Position numbers and translations under genes: made by a program. A DNA stretch of 57,206 bases, from positions 1 to 57,206 of the forward strand of contig NZ_JBEXCV010000045.1 in the NCBI RefSeq assembly GCF_040605455.1. The letters are read 5' to 3'. Every line of letters begins with the position of its first letter. Positions within the stretch are counted from its first letter, which is position 1. The notes beneath the pieces are model-generated. The model was given only the letters and a program-made list of their open reading frames with translations, was not told where the DNA came from and made no database searches. Positions 45,208 through 54,742 of the stretch are shown in pieces. The stretch is from Embleya sp040605455. Its GTDB lineage: Bacteria; Actinomycetota; Actinomycetes; Streptomycetales; Streptomycetaceae.

Positions 45208-45858
45208 TCAGCCCACCTGGGTGCGGTCGTACCTGGCGTCCGATCGCTCGCCGAGGTATTCCACCCAGACCGTCTTGGCGCACGGGTAGTTCGTGGCGGC
45301 CTCGACGAGTTCCAGCCAGTTGGCGATGGTTGTGCGGAAGCGCTCCCTCAGCAGTTCGTCCGTGAGGCCCCCGTCGGGCGCGAAGGCGGTGTGCGCCTGG
45401 GCCAGCGAGAACATGTCCGGGTACAGGCGCGCACCCAGGTGTTCGAGGGGGATCCGCAGGGCCCACAGCCCCCGGTTGCCGCCGGCCATCGACGGGGAGG
45501 CGGACATGACGAGCCCCTGCCTTTCGTTGAACGGCTGTGGCCGGAACCGGGACGTCCAGTCGATCAGGTTCTTCAGGACGCCCGGGACCGAGGCGTTGTA
45601 CTCGGGCGACACGATCACGAAGCCGTGGGCGCTCGTCAGGCGCTCCTTGAAGCGGACCGCCCCGGCCGGGATTCCGTCGGCCTGCTCCTCGTCCCCGTCG
45701 TACCCGGGCACCGTGAACTCGGCGATGGACGCGAAGTCGACCTCCGGCCCGGTCGCCCGGATCGCCGCGGCCGCGAGCCGGGCGAGCATCGTGTTCCACG
45801 ACCCGTCCCGCCCGGAGGCGGACAGCACCAGGAACCGCATCGATTGGCGCGCTTGCAT
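45208..45858 (-). CDS. NADPH-dependent FMN reductase
   Basis: The 216-residue flavodoxin-like protein has the FMN-binding loop LVLSASGRDGSWNTMLARLA (S-x-R-x-x-S/N) and the second signature VIVSPEYNASVPGVLKNLID W, then LVMSASPSMAGGNRGL. These enzymes reduce FMN or quinones with NAD(P)H. AGAGGG is seven bases upstream of ATG 45858 on the minus strand; a TTG two codons earlier is less likely. It is monocistronic and appears intact. Confidence 0.92.
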   Translation of the reverse strand: MQARQSMRFLVLSASGRDGSWNTMLARLAAAAIRATGPEVDFASIAEFTVPGYDGDEEQADGIPAGAVRFKERLTSAHGFVIVSPEYNASVPGVLKNLIDWTSRFRPQPFNERQGLVMSASPSMAGGNRGLWALRIPLEHLGARLYPDMFSLAQAHTAFAPDGGLTDELLRERFRTTIANWLELVEAATNYPCAKTVWVEYLGERSDARYDRTQVG

Positions 45859-46641
45859 GTTCAAGCCCTCTCGTCGTCAGCGGACCGCGTGGGCACAGGA
45901 GGCGGAAGTTCCCGCGCCACGCTCCTTCACGTTAGGCAAGAACCAGTGCGTCATCCCGTATTCGCCCCTACTCGCCGCCCCGAGTTCACCGCGGGTGACT
46001 CCGATGCCGTAATCACGGGCGCACGACGAGGACATCGCACCGCTCGCGCAGGCGACGGACGCTGTGCGGTGCCGCGCGATCCAATGCCCGATGTCTTCGC
46101 CGCCGGCGGTGTATCCGGGCGCGAGTTCGCCCAGGCCGCCTCCCCGCCCCCGAATCAGGGGTACCTCGCCGACCGCGCGTTGCCAGGCGACGGACCCACC
46201 CCTCCGGGTTTCCTCCGCGGGTCCAACGCGTCGAGTGCGTCGCGGCGTTCGTCGTGCACCGGTGTCCGCGGCTTGTTGATGTATCCAAACATACAGTTGG
46301 CTTCGCCTGCGCCGTTGCGGAGGCCGGGTCGGCCCCGCTCGGGGCGGGCGAGCCACGGTGTACGCGGCGATGGCGTCACCGGGGCGGCCGACGGCGTGAT
46401 GACCCTGTCCGATTCCTCCGCTCGTCATCGCGGCCATCCGCAGGTCGCGTAGCTGCGGGGCCGGCCTGCCGGTCCCTTGCCACCGACCCGCGCAAGGCCG
46501 TGTCTCCAGGACCGATCCGCCGTTCGGATCACAAAAGGCGGCCCCGTGCGGTGAATACCGAACGTCTCGTGAGTGAGGTACCCGTCGCAGGGGGTACGGC
46601 ATCTCAGCAGGGGGGAACAGGAACCCGCGAGGAGATCGGCC
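45859..46641. other. 780-base gap without a recognised gene
   Basis: Open GC-rich frames occur on both strands (for example minus 45877-46602), but none carries a family pattern or consistent start. Remnants are possible. The last 25 bases contain the ribosome binding site of the next gene. Confidence 0.4.
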
Positions 46642-46926
46642 ATGTACGCAGCAGTCCGGCGGTATGAAGGGGTGACCGACCCGGCCGGGGCGGCCCGCAT
46701 CGTGAAAGAAGGCTTCGTGCCGCTCATGCGCCGGGTTCCCGGCTTCGTGGCCTACTACTGGATCGATGCCGGGAACGGAGTGATGGTCTCGACCAGTGTC
46801 TTTCGGGACCAGACCGGTGCCGAAGACTCGATTTCGAGGGCGTCGGAGTTCGTGCGGGACAACCTCGCGTCACTGCTCCCCACTCCTCCCCAGGTCACGG
46901 CCGGGGAGGTTGTGGCTTCCACATAG
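46642..46926 (+). CDS. Small ABM-like (dimeric alpha/beta barrel) protein
   Basis: The 94-residue protein has GAGGAG seven bases before the ATG. The fold pattern is YAAVRRYEGVTDPAGAARIV KEGFVPLMRRVPGFVAYYWI DAGNGVMVSTSVFRDQTGAE DSISRASEFVRDNL, typical of the stress-responsive A/B barrel/ABM-like proteins of unknown substrate. Length and composition suggest a functional gene. No operon partner. Confidence 0.8.
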   Translation: MYAAVRRYEGVTDPAGAARIVKEGFVPLMRRVPGFVAYYWIDAGNGVMVSTSVFRDQTGAEDSISRASEFVRDNLASLLPTPPQVTAGEVVAST

Positions 46927-47093
46927 CAGCGGCAAGCGTGCACCTGGTTCGGAGCGCGCCGCAGCGTCCAGGTCGCGGGCGAACTCGCGCCGTGTCCGCT
47001 TCGGGATCTCGGCGGCGCTGACGTCGGGGGGCCAGGCGTCGGGCAGGGTCGCGAAGCTCGCACGGACGCGTTCGCGTTTGGAGACTCGTCGCG

Positions 47094-47510
47094 TCACTGC
47101 CGGATTTCCTCGAGGGCGTCGCGCAGTCCGGCCCGGGAGGTCACGCCCAGCTTGGGGAATGCCCGGTAGAGATGAGAGAAGACCGTTCGCGGGGACAGGA
47201 AGAGTCGCTCGCCGATCTGCTTGTTGCTCAGACCGGTTGCGGCCAGGCTCGCGATCCGGTGTTCCTGAGGTGTGAGTGCGCCGATCTCCTGCGGACCGGC
47301 GATGTGGTCCTCGTCGCAGGCGTGTAGTTGTTGGCCGGCTCGGTGCGCCCAAGGCGTCGCACCGAGCCGTTCGAAGATCTCCGCAGCCGCAGTCAGGTGG
47401 GAGCGGGCCGGAGCAAGTGCCCCGCTGCCACGCAGCCGTTCGCCGTAGTACAGCCGGACACGGGCATGCTCGAAGGGAAGAGCGCCCTCGAGTTGCGTCA
47501 AATGACGCAA
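47094..47510 (-). pseudogene. LuxR-family regulator, C-terminal half
   Basis: About 138 residues: the last TPR-like repeats (LPFEHARVRLYYGERLRGSG, LAPARSHLTAAAEIFERLGA TPWAHRAGQQL) and a complete LuxR helix-turn-helix (ALTPQEHRIASLAATGLSNK QIGERLFLSPRTVFSHLYRA FPKLGVTSRAGL). STAND-LuxR regulators are about 900 residues, so the N-terminal ATPase part is missing. The half at 43126-44157, on the other strand, is the right complement. The frame start has no ribosome binding site. Confidence 0.8.
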
Positions 47511-47595
47511 GAATCATGGCCGTTCGCGTCCCTAGTGTCGGTGCCAAGGGGCTGGGTCATCAGCGTCATCAGCCCCGCAGGACTCGGGAGGAATG

Positions 47596-47785
47596 ATGAG
47601 CGACAACGCACCGCGCGGGAACGTCGTCCTCGTCCACGGCGGCTTCGTGGACGGCGCCGGCTGGCAGGGGGTGCACGAGGCCCTGACGGAGGACGGGTAC
47701 AACGTGGCCGTCGTGCAGAACCCCACGCTGTCGCTGGACGACGACGTGATCGCCACCCGGCGGGTGATCGACGCGCAACCGGGCC
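47596..47785 (+). pseudogene. Alpha/beta-hydrolase N-terminal fragment
   Basis: GGGAGGA precedes two ATGs (47593, 47596). The protein opens RGNVVLVHGGFVDGAGWQGV HEALTEDGYNVAVVQNPTLS LDDDV, the first strand and HGG oxyanion-loop region of an alpha/beta-hydrolase. After about 47780 the frame has no family signal; the nucleophile elbow and the rest are gone. Confidence 0.75.
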
Positions 47786-47982
47786 TCAGGCTACCGAGCG
47801 GCCACCGGCGGCCGACGAGTGAAGACCGGGCGCGAGTGGAGGGGAGGCCGAGCGGGGCGGGAAACCGTTCGCAGCACGCGGGTAGCGCCGCCTCCGATCT
47901 CGGCAACCCCCGGGATCGTTGGGCGTGATCGTCGGGGCGCGGGCGTTTTCGATCCGGGGAAGTCCGGGTCGCCATCGGGTCG

Positions 47983-48200
47983 TCAGCCGTTCTGGAAGGG
48001 CAGTATCTTGCCCAGCCTGGTGTCGGCTTCGCGGCAAGTGCGCCACTTGACGGCGATCGTGCTGCCGTTTCGGAGTTCAAGGCGCAGTTTGGTTTCGCCG
48101 GACCAGTGGATCTTGCGTCGGGAGCGTTGAATGGTTTCCCAGGGAATGTCGTGGATCCGGGCGGCGTCCTGTCCGGCCAGGTACCGGGCCCATTCGTCGG
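47983..48200 (-). pseudogene. Fragment of an unrecognised protein
   Basis: The minus frame reads DEWARYLAGQDAARIHDIPW ETIQRSRRKIHWSGETKLRL ELRNGSTIAVKWRTCREADT RLGKILPFQNG and stops. It looks like a genuine C-terminal domain of beta strands and a basic helix. The family is unknown. It abuts the end of the IS3 OrfA copy. Confidence 0.45.
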
Positions 48201-48219
48201 TGTTCGCGCAGGTGGTCGA

Positions 48220-48525
48220 TCACCTGCTCGGCCTCGTCCGGGGACGGTCGATCCCATGCGCAAAAAACACGGACGCGGCCTTGAGGACCTCGTTCGCCCG
48301 CCGCAACTCCGGCACTTCCTTGGGTAGTTGCCTGAGTTCCTCCGCCTCCGCGGTGGTCGGCCGGTCGTCGCGCTCGCCGGCGTCGGCCTGCCGGACCCAG
48401 TTGCGCAGGGCCTCCTTGTGGATGCCCAGGTCCCGGGCGACGTGCGCGAGCGGCCGCCCGGAGGTGCGGACCTCCCGGACCGCCCGTTCGCGCAGCTCGC
48501 CGGGGTATTTGCAGGGTGCTGGCAT
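48220..48525 (-). CDS. IS3-family OrfA (helix-turn-helix) without OrfB
   Basis: A 101-residue OrfA: YPGELRERAVREVRTSGRPL AHVARDLGIHKEALRNWVRQ followed by the leucine zipper EAEELRQLPKEVPELRRANE VLKAASVFFA. AAGGAG precedes the ATG on the minus strand. In IS3 elements OrfA is fused to the integrase part OrfB by programmed -1 frameshifting. Here the rve integrase is absent and an unrelated fragment follows, so the element cannot move by itself. Confidence 0.82.
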   Translation of the reverse strand: MPAPCKYPGELRERAVREVRTSGRPLAHVARDLGIHKEALRNWVRQADAGERDDRPTTAEAEELRQLPKEVPELRRANEVLKAASVFFAHGIDRPRTRPSR

Positions 48526-48879
48526 GGTTTGTGGTGCTCCTTACGCCGGACGCCATAGCCCGGCTTCAAGGACTCCACAAACCTCAGAGCAGCTCACCTC
48601 CAACTATCGGGCCTGTCAAGGCCATGCCCCTACCAACGCGACGGGAGCGTGGCATCAGGCCACAGAGATCGCGAACACCGCAATCACGCACCAAGTCGTT
48701 ATAAAGCATGGCCCCCGGTGACCCAATGGCGTCCTCAGCCGCTCAAGGTCCATCGTCGCCACCGATGTCGCCACCGATGTCGCCACCGTGAAGGCGAGGG
48801 CACCCGCAGCCCCGCATCGGTGCGGGGCTGCGGACACTGGAACCGGTCCCGTCGGACCGAGGATCCCGTGCCGAGTGGG
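48526..48879. other. Gap, left flank of the IS3 remnant and 3' flank of the propeller gene
   Basis: No gene. It contains three near-identical 'CGCCACCGATGT' type units around 48756-48790 (a short tandem repeat, period about 12 bases). Confidence 0.45.
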
Positions 48880-50685
48880 TCAGCGGTTCGGGGAGAGTTC
48901 GATGATCGAGCCGTTGGCCGCCCCGCTCACCACGATCGTGCCGTCCGCACGCGCAACCACATCGGACGTGAAGGTGAAGCCGGGAATCAGCGTGATTCCG
49001 GTGATCTTGGTGGGCAGCCCGGTCGCCAGAGTGGTTCGGCTCGCGGTCCCGGGAACGACGCGCAGCAGGCTGCCGGGAGCGGCGGGGTTCTGCTGGGCGC
49101 CACCCTGGGCATCGACGACGAGGAGTCGGCCCTGGCCGTCCAGCGTCACGCCTTCGGGCTTGTCGAGACCGCCGGCGACCGTGCGGGGGGTGCCGCCCTG
49201 GACCGGCACGGCAACCACGCGCCCGGCGCCCGCCTCGGCGATGTAGACCTGCTGCGTGTGGGCGTCGTACGCGAGGCCGGCCGGAGAGTTCAGCCCCGTG
49301 GCGACCACCGTCTGGGTGCCGTCGGCGACGTTCACGCGGTAGACCTTGCCCAGTGCCTCGTCGGACACCAGCACGGTGCCCGCGGGGCCTTGCCGCACAT
49401 GCCAGGGGATGACGAACCCGCTCGCGACGACGCTTCGGGTGCCTGTGCGGAGGTCGAGTTTCATCAGGCGTCCGGGACGCGAAGAGTCGAGCCAGTCGGT
49501 GTAGTACAACGTGGTGCCGATCTGCACGGCTCCGGGGGTGACGCCCTGGTTCTGGCTGATCAGGAACTGCGAGAGCGTCGTCACCCGGCCGCGAGGCGAC
49601 ACCGAGGCGAGCGACGTGGCACCGGCGACGAGGAGAGATCCGTCGGGGTTGAGGCTCAACGACGTGGGGGTGGCCAGCGGCCCGGTCGGGAAGACCTCAG
49701 TCAGCGTGCGCGTGCGCGGATTCACCCGCTGGATCCCGCCCTGCACGAAGTTCGAGACGTAGATCGTGCCGCTGCGCGGATCGATCGCCAGATTGTCGAA
49801 GGCTCCGCGGCCGGTGGCGAGCAGCGTCTTGTTTCCCGAGGCCCGGTCCACCCGCCACACGTTGCCTTGGCCCGGAAGGTTCTCCACCAGGACCAACGAC
49901 TCGGCCGGGTCGAGAGTCTTCGGCATCACCTTCACCGCCGACACCAGACCCTGGAACCGGGTGGAGAGTCCGGCGACAGAGCCCGGGTTGCCGGGGTCCA
50001 CGACTGCGATCCGCCCGGCGTAGTACTCCGCTACGTATGCCAGACCGTCGGACGCCATGCCGAAGCCCTCCGGCACGCGAAGTCGGTGGGTGAGCTGTCT
50101 CGGAGCGGCTGCTCCTTGGGGATCGACCTGCCACAGGCCACCCGGGTGCGCGGGGTCGAACGCCAGGTCGCTCACGAACAACCGTCCGTCGGAGGCGAAG
50201 GCGATGCCGTTCGGCCCGGTGACCCCGTCGGTCACCTCGGAGGCGATGGTGGTCCGCGCGGAGCCGTCCGGCGCCATCCGGACCACCGACTTCTTCAAGG
50301 CGTTGGTGACGTAGAGGTTCCCGTCCGGGCCGACGGCCACGTCGTCGGGAGATTGCAGGGCATCGGCCACCGGATCGGTGTCGTCCGCGATGCGCACGGC
50401 GGCACCCGTGGCGAGGTCGATCCGCGTGATGCGGTCGTAGAGCGCCTGGGCCACATACAGGTTCCCCCGGCCATCCAGAGCCAACCCATTGGTCGACGGC
50501 AGCGGATTGGGCCGCACGAGGTAGCGCGCACTGTAGGCGTCGTTCTCGACCGCTGCCGCCGGCGCACCGCTTGGCGCCGCAATGCCGGGCGCCGCCACGA
50601 GCAGCGGAGCCGCTGCGAGGAACAGCACGGCGGACGGGCGGGTCGCCCACCTGCCGACCAGCCGGGATCGTGCCGTTCGGGCCAT
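48880..50685 (-). CDS. Secreted SMP-30/NHL-like beta-propeller protein
   Basis: The 601-residue protein has GGAGG seven bases before ATG 50685. Residues 1-38 are a signal peptide (basic RTARSRLVGRW, then AVLFLAAAPLLVAAPGIAA). The mature part has many repeated strands of the NHL/SMP-30/Vgb type: NGLALDGRGNLYVAQALYDR, SPDDVAVGPDGNLYVTNALK, PNGIAFASDGRLFVSDLAFD, AFDNLAIDPRSGTIYVSNFV, TPTSLSLNPDGSLLVAGATS, SPAGLAYDAHTQQVYIAEAG, KPEGVTLDGQGRLLVVDAQG. The repeats suggest one or two beta-propellers acting outside the cell as a binding or hydrolase scaffold. Activity is unknown; the gene is intact. Confidence 0.88.
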   Translation of the reverse strand: MARTARSRLVGRWATRPSAVLFLAAAPLLVAAPGIAAPSGAPAAAVENDAYSARYLVRPNPLPSTNGLALDGRGNLYVAQALYDRITRIDLATGAAVRIADDTDPVADALQSPDDVAVGPDGNLYVTNALKKSVVRMAPDGSARTTIASEVTDGVTGPNGIAFASDGRLFVSDLAFDPAHPGGLWQVDPQGAAAPRQLTHRLRVPEGFGMASDGLAYVAEYYAGRIAVVDPGNPGSVAGLSTRFQGLVSAVKVMPKTLDPAESLVLVENLPGQGNVWRVDRASGNKTLLATGRGAFDNLAIDPRSGTIYVSNFVQGGIQRVNPRTRTLTEVFPTGPLATPTSLSLNPDGSLLVAGATSLASVSPRGRVTTLSQFLISQNQGVTPGAVQIGTTLYYTDWLDSSRPGRLMKLDLRTGTRSVVASGFVIPWHVRQGPAGTVLVSDEALGKVYRVNVADGTQTVVATGLNSPAGLAYDAHTQQVYIAEAGAGRVVAVPVQGGTPRTVAGGLDKPEGVTLDGQGRLLVVDAQGGAQQNPAAPGSLLRVVPGTASRTTLATGLPTKITGITLIPGFTFTSDVVARADGTIVVSGAANGSIIELSPNR

Positions 50686-50993
50686 CCTGAAACCTCCGTG
50701 TCACCAAGCACCTGCGACGCAGGGGGTCTCGTTCCCCGTCGCGCGGCACAGCGGCGTCGGGCGACGGAAACCATCTCGCGTCGTATACCGAGACGATCGC
50801 AAGCAGCGCAGCTCTGAAATCGGCGATCCGCGCACAGCGAACTGGCGATCCGCGCAAGGCGACCGGAAGGACCCCCCACGCCTCCCGGTGGCCATCCTCG
50901 GCCCGACACCGTCGGCGCGCCGCCCCTACGATGGGCCCTCGTCAATGGGCGAACGCTCCCCGATATGCCCACACTGGAAAGGATGTTGGCCGC
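50686..50993. other. Intergenic region between divergent propeller and AraC genes
   Basis: 308 bases that contain both promoter regions. GGCGATCCGCGCA occurs twice around 50821-50860 (CGGCGATCCGCGCACAGCGA and TGGCGATCCGCGCAAGGCGA), a 20-base-scale direct repeat that could be a regulator site. Confidence 0.5.
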
Positions 50994-52106
50994 ATGACAG
51001 GTCCACGAGAATCCGACATGCCGCGTTCACGGAAGCGGTCGCTCGCGGGTTCGGGCTCCGGGAACGCCCCACGCCACCGCATCGGTCCGGACGGTCGCCG
51101 GCGGTCGACGCCGCGCCCCGCTGCCGCGCCCTCGGCCGGCTCCGCTCCGGACGTCGACACCTGGCGCGAGATCCTGCGTGACGCGATCTTCCAGTTGGAC
51201 GCCACCCCGTTCCGCCCGCCGGACCCCCGCGGCTACACGGGCTGGGTGAACGTCCACGACTTCGGTGCCGTCAGCATCAGCGATGTGGCCTCCGATCCGG
51301 TACGCGTCGCCCGAACTCCCCGCCTCATCAAGCGCAACCCGGTCGACATGTACCTCCTCCTGCTCGCAGTGCGGCCCAGCCGGGCCGCCGCCGGCACGCA
51401 CCACGATCTGCTGGGCCCGGGCGACGCCGTGCTGGTCGACTCGACCCAGCCCTACTCGCTCACCGCCGACGCCTTCGCCCACTACCTGTCGATCCACGTG
51501 CCACGCGCCGCGCTCCGGCGGGACCTACGCACCGCCCCCGCCGTCGGTCGGGTCATCCCGGCCCACGACCCGACGCTGCGCGTGCTCACCGCGGTCGTCA
51601 CCGAACTCGCCCGCAGCCCGCTCGGCCGGCCGTCCGAGGTCCTGACCGAACTCGGGCACACGACCTACGAGTTGCTCGTGTCCACACTTCGCACAGCCGC
51701 AGGACCAGATATGTGGAGCTCCGACGTGCAACTCTCCCGGCGTGCACAGTCGGCGCGCATGCGCGCGTTCATCCGCCTCCATCTGGCCGACCCGGACCTG
51801 TCCCCGACAACGCTCGCCGCCGCTTTCGGCGTCTCGACCCGTTACGTCGACCTGGTCTTTCGCGAAGGCGACAGCTCTCCCGCCGAGTTCATCCGCGAAA
51901 CCCGCCTCGACCAAGCCCGCCGCAGATTCGCCGATCCCCGGCAACGGCACCTTTCCGTCAGCTCGGTCGGCCAGTCCGTCGGCTTCACCGACCCCGGGGT
52001 TCTCATCCGCGGCTTCCGACGCCGGTACGGAGTCACCCCGGGCGAGTACCGCCGTACGCGCCTTGCCGGAACCGCCGGGCAACCGTCGTGGAATTCGTCG
52101 ACGTGA
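50994..52106 (+). CDS. AraC-family transcriptional regulator
   Basis: The 370-residue protein has an N-terminal AraC_binding_2-like domain (about 75-240: SISDVASDPVRVARTPRLIK, LLGPGDAVLVDSTQPYSLTA, HYLSIHVPRAALRRDL) and a C-terminal double helix-turn-helix (about 270-355: MRAFIRLHLADPDLSPTTLA AAFGVSTRYVDLVFREGDSS, SVGQSVGFTDPGVLIRGFRR RYGVTPGEYR). This is the OxyR/FarR-independent 'AraC with AraC-binding_2' type common in Streptomyces. ATG 50994 is used; ATG 51018 is also possible. It is divergent from the secreted propeller gene, with a 13-base direct repeat between. Confidence 0.88.
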   Translation: MTGPRESDMPRSRKRSLAGSGSGNAPRHRIGPDGRRRSTPRPAAAPSAGSAPDVDTWREILRDAIFQLDATPFRPPDPRGYTGWVNVHDFGAVSISDVASDPVRVARTPRLIKRNPVDMYLLLLAVRPSRAAAGTHHDLLGPGDAVLVDSTQPYSLTADAFAHYLSIHVPRAALRRDLRTAPAVGRVIPAHDPTLRVLTAVVTELARSPLGRPSEVLTELGHTTYELLVSTLRTAAGPDMWSSDVQLSRRAQSARMRAFIRLHLADPDLSPTTLAAAFGVSTRYVDLVFREGDSSPAEFIRETRLDQARRRFADPRQRHLSVSSVGQSVGFTDPGVLIRGFRRRYGVTPGEYRRTRLAGTAGQPSWNSST

Positions 52107-52943
52107 CCGAACCGAAGGCGCAGATGGATGAACCGTGAGGGTGTACCCCGGGCCGATGAACGAAGAGCGTGCGGCACGCCCCGCGCGCCCAGCCATGGTG
52201 ACTGGGCGCGGACACCCCCATACCCGGGCAGTTCCGGATGGGGACCGACGAACCCTGCTGTCCGCTCCGCATACCGATTCCAGCTCGTGCGGTGCGTGGT
52301 CGCCGTGCGCACTGTCGCGTCGCTGCCGACCGCGCCTCCTCACGTATGGAACGAACGCGACGACTCCGGCGACGATCAGCAGGACCTGGACAACCACCTC
52401 TCCCGCTGGTTCGGCAAGCCCGCCAACTGATGTGGCCCGAGCAGCCCCAGCGGCCGTGAGCAGGATGGAACGGCCGCCAACGACGCCAGGCGCGATCCCG
52501 TTTCGGCCACACGGCGCAGGCCGGCACGTTCGCCTCGCGTTTTACGGATGTTCGCGAGGAGACCCACGGTTTTCGGCCACGGCAGCGTTGATTTCGTGCT
52601 GTTCGTCCTTCCTGGCAGATGCATCGTAACGGTTGGCCGGATATCGTCGGCAGCCCCTATGGCTCGTTCGTCTCCCGACGGACGGTCGATTCCGACACCG
52701 GTCGCGCGCCACCCCTCACGTTCACACCGGGCCCAGACCTGACCCGGGAACACATCGGCCACAGAGACCCTGTCGGTTGCGAAAGTTCCCCGACGACCGT
52801 GAATCGCCTCACCTCCGATCCCTTCCGCAGGCGGATCCCGATGCGAACTTGAGATCACCAAAGAGTGCGATCCGCACGATAGTTCATCGCAAGACACCTA
52901 TATCGACCACAGAAATCGCCCTCGCTCGACTGGACATCGCCTG
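52107..52943. other. 840-base gap upstream of the conservon
   Basis: No gene recognised. A short hydrophobic stretch on the minus strand (about 52330-52400: VVVQVLLIVAGVVAFVP) could be a remnant of a membrane protein. From about 52850 the GC content drops, consistent with the conservon promoter region. Confidence 0.4.
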
Positions 52944-54311
52944 ATGCAGATACCCGACGCACTCGCCGTGGTGCTGACCGTCGGCGCCGCCGCCGGCGTC
53001 ATCGCAGTGCCCTGGCTGATCCGGACTCACCGGCGTGCACGCCGCCTTGGACGGGCGTTGCACGAGGCCGAGGCCGGCACCGCCCGAGCCGAGCAGGCTC
53101 TCCAAGCGCTCCGGATCGAGATCGACATGTGTCGCGTCGATCTCCGGGACGTTCACGAGGAACTGCGTCACCTGGGCAAGGTCCGGCTCCCCGGCCTGAT
53201 CACCCACCTCGCGCATCCCCACGTGCCCGTGCCGCCCCTGGACAATCCACGCTGGGCGGGGACCGAACTGGACGAACTGCAACGACAGATCCTGGACGTT
53301 GCGGCCTCGGGCGTTCGTGACGAACGCATCCGCGTGGACGAGGCGGCGCAGGACATCCTGCGCCGCACGGCGGCCGGTTCACGAACCCTCTCGCAGCAGA
53401 TGCAGCGCATCCTGATCGAGGCCCAGGACCGATTCGAGGATCCGCAGATCCTGGACAGCCTGGTCAAGCTGGACCACCTCAACGAGCGCACCAAGCGGCT
53501 GTGGCAGATCATGGCGGTTGCCTGCGGCGACTCGACCGGACTGTCGCGCGTGGACTCGCACTTGGAGGACCTGGTCGCCGGCGCCCAGGCGCGCATCGAG
53601 AGCTACCAGCTGATCAGGCCCGTCAACAACCTCAGCGTCGAGCGACGCGTGGGCGTGGTCGCGCACGCGGCCGAACCGGTGGCCGTCATCCTCGCGGAGT
53701 TGATGGCGAACGCCGCCTACTTCTCCACGGGAACGGTGCCCGTCTCCGTCGCGATCCACGAAACGGCCACCGGAGCCTTGGTCGTCATCGACGACGCGGG
53801 CCCCGGAATCCATCCCGACGACCGGGAGTTCGTGGACCGGATGTCCTCGGGCAGCAGGCGTGTGCTGTTGACCGAGCTCGGGTCACCGCCGCGGCTGGGC
53901 TTCGCGGGCATCGGCCGCTTGGTACGCGAGTATCCGATCGACGTGAACGTTTCGGTGTCACAGTACGGAGGAGTGCACGCAGCCGTACACATCGCGAAGG
54001 ACTTGCTGGTGTCGATGGATCCCGCCACTCAGCCGGTCTCGGCCGCCGCCGCCGTACCCGTGGGTCTGCTGCGGCAACAATCCCGGGAGTCGACGCCCGA
54101 AGCTGCGGCTGCGGCGCTGCCCGCCATCGCGCCCGACGGCATGCCCCGGCGTCGACGGCAGCGCCCGGACCCGAAGCCGGCATCGCTCGAGAGCGAACGA
54201 CCGCAGGACGCGGACGAGGTGCGCCACCGCTTCTCCGGCTTCCAAGACGTCACCCGGCAGCACCGCGCCGACGCCGATCGTCCCGAATCCAGCGAAGGGA
54301 ATCCCACATGA
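52944..54311 (+). CDS. cvnA: CvnA-like sensor-kinase-like ATP-binding protein
   Basis: The 455-residue first protein of a conservon. An N-terminal membrane helix (PDALAVVLTVGAAAGVIAVP W) is followed by a coiled coil (ARRLGRALHEAEAGTARAEQ ALQALRIEI). The HATPase_c domain lies at about 205-350, with an N-box ILAELMANAAYFSTGTVPVS and G1 VIDDAGPGIHPDDREF. A DHp-like His is at LVKLDHLNERTKRLWQIMAV. The C-terminus is Pro/Ala-rich and disordered. In S. coelicolor conservons CvnA sits at the membrane with CvnB, C and D in a G-protein-coupled-receptor-like complex. Stop and next start overlap (ATGA), so the genes are coupled. Confidence 0.93.
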   Translation: MQIPDALAVVLTVGAAAGVIAVPWLIRTHRRARRLGRALHEAEAGTARAEQALQALRIEIDMCRVDLRDVHEELRHLGKVRLPGLITHLAHPHVPVPPLDNPRWAGTELDELQRQILDVAASGVRDERIRVDEAAQDILRRTAAGSRTLSQQMQRILIEAQDRFEDPQILDSLVKLDHLNERTKRLWQIMAVACGDSTGLSRVDSHLEDLVAGAQARIESYQLIRPVNNLSVERRVGVVAHAAEPVAVILAELMANAAYFSTGTVPVSVAIHETATGALVVIDDAGPGIHPDDREFVDRMSSGSRRVLLTELGSPPRLGFAGIGRLVREYPIDVNVSVSQYGGVHAAVHIAKDLLVSMDPATQPVSAAAAVPVGLLRQQSRESTPEAAAAALPAIAPDGMPRRRRQRPDPKPASLESERPQDADEVRHRFSGFQDVTRQHRADADRPESSEGNPT

Positions 54312-54742
54312 CCCAGGCCCGTCGTCACTCGATGAACGAGCAGCCGGACCATTCAGCGTGGGCCGAACGACTCGTGAGGTCCGAACCGGGCATCGCCAGC
54401 GCCCTGTTCTTTACCGCGGACGGTCTCAAGGCCGGTGCCCACGCGATGGACGTCGACACCCAGGACAGCGTCGCGAGCATGGGCTCCGGCCTGCACAGCA
54501 CCGCGAAGGCGACGGTCCGCGCGATGGCTTCCGGCGACGGCGCCGAACTGGAGATTCGCAATGTGGTCGTGGACACCGATCAGGGCTACCTGATCGTGAT
54601 GGACGCCGGGAAGAACACCCGCCTCGCGGCCTTCACCACGCCCGACGCGGAACTGGGCACGGCCGCCTACTCGATGCTCAAGCTGATCGCGCTGGTCGGG
54701 CGGGGCGTGGGCGCCGAGACACGGGAGGACGTCGCGCAATGA
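54308..54742 (+). CDS. cvnB: CvnB-like roadblock/LC7 protein
   Basis: The 144-residue roadblock/LC7-domain protein: HSAWAERLVRSEPGIASALF FTADGLKAGAHAMDVDTQDS VASMGSGLHSTAKATVRAM, VVVDTDQGYLIVMDAGKNTR LAAFTT. This fold binds and regulates small GTPases (compare MglB). It overlaps the cvnA stop by four bases (ATGA) and the next gene by four. An internal ATG at 54332 could be used. It is the presumed GAP/GEF-like partner of CvnD. Confidence 0.93.
   Translation: MTQARRHSMNEQPDHSAWAERLVRSEPGIASALFFTADGLKAGAHAMDVDTQDSVASMGSGLHSTAKATVRAMASGDGAELEIRNVVVDTDQGYLIVMDAGKNTRLAAFTTPDAELGTAAYSMLKLIALVGRGVGAETREDVAQ

Noticed and set aside
48649..50817. Plus-strand 722-residue open frame
   Set aside because: It is the antisense shadow of the secreted propeller gene: Arg/His-rich, no start signal, and the opposite strand has a signal peptide and repeats.
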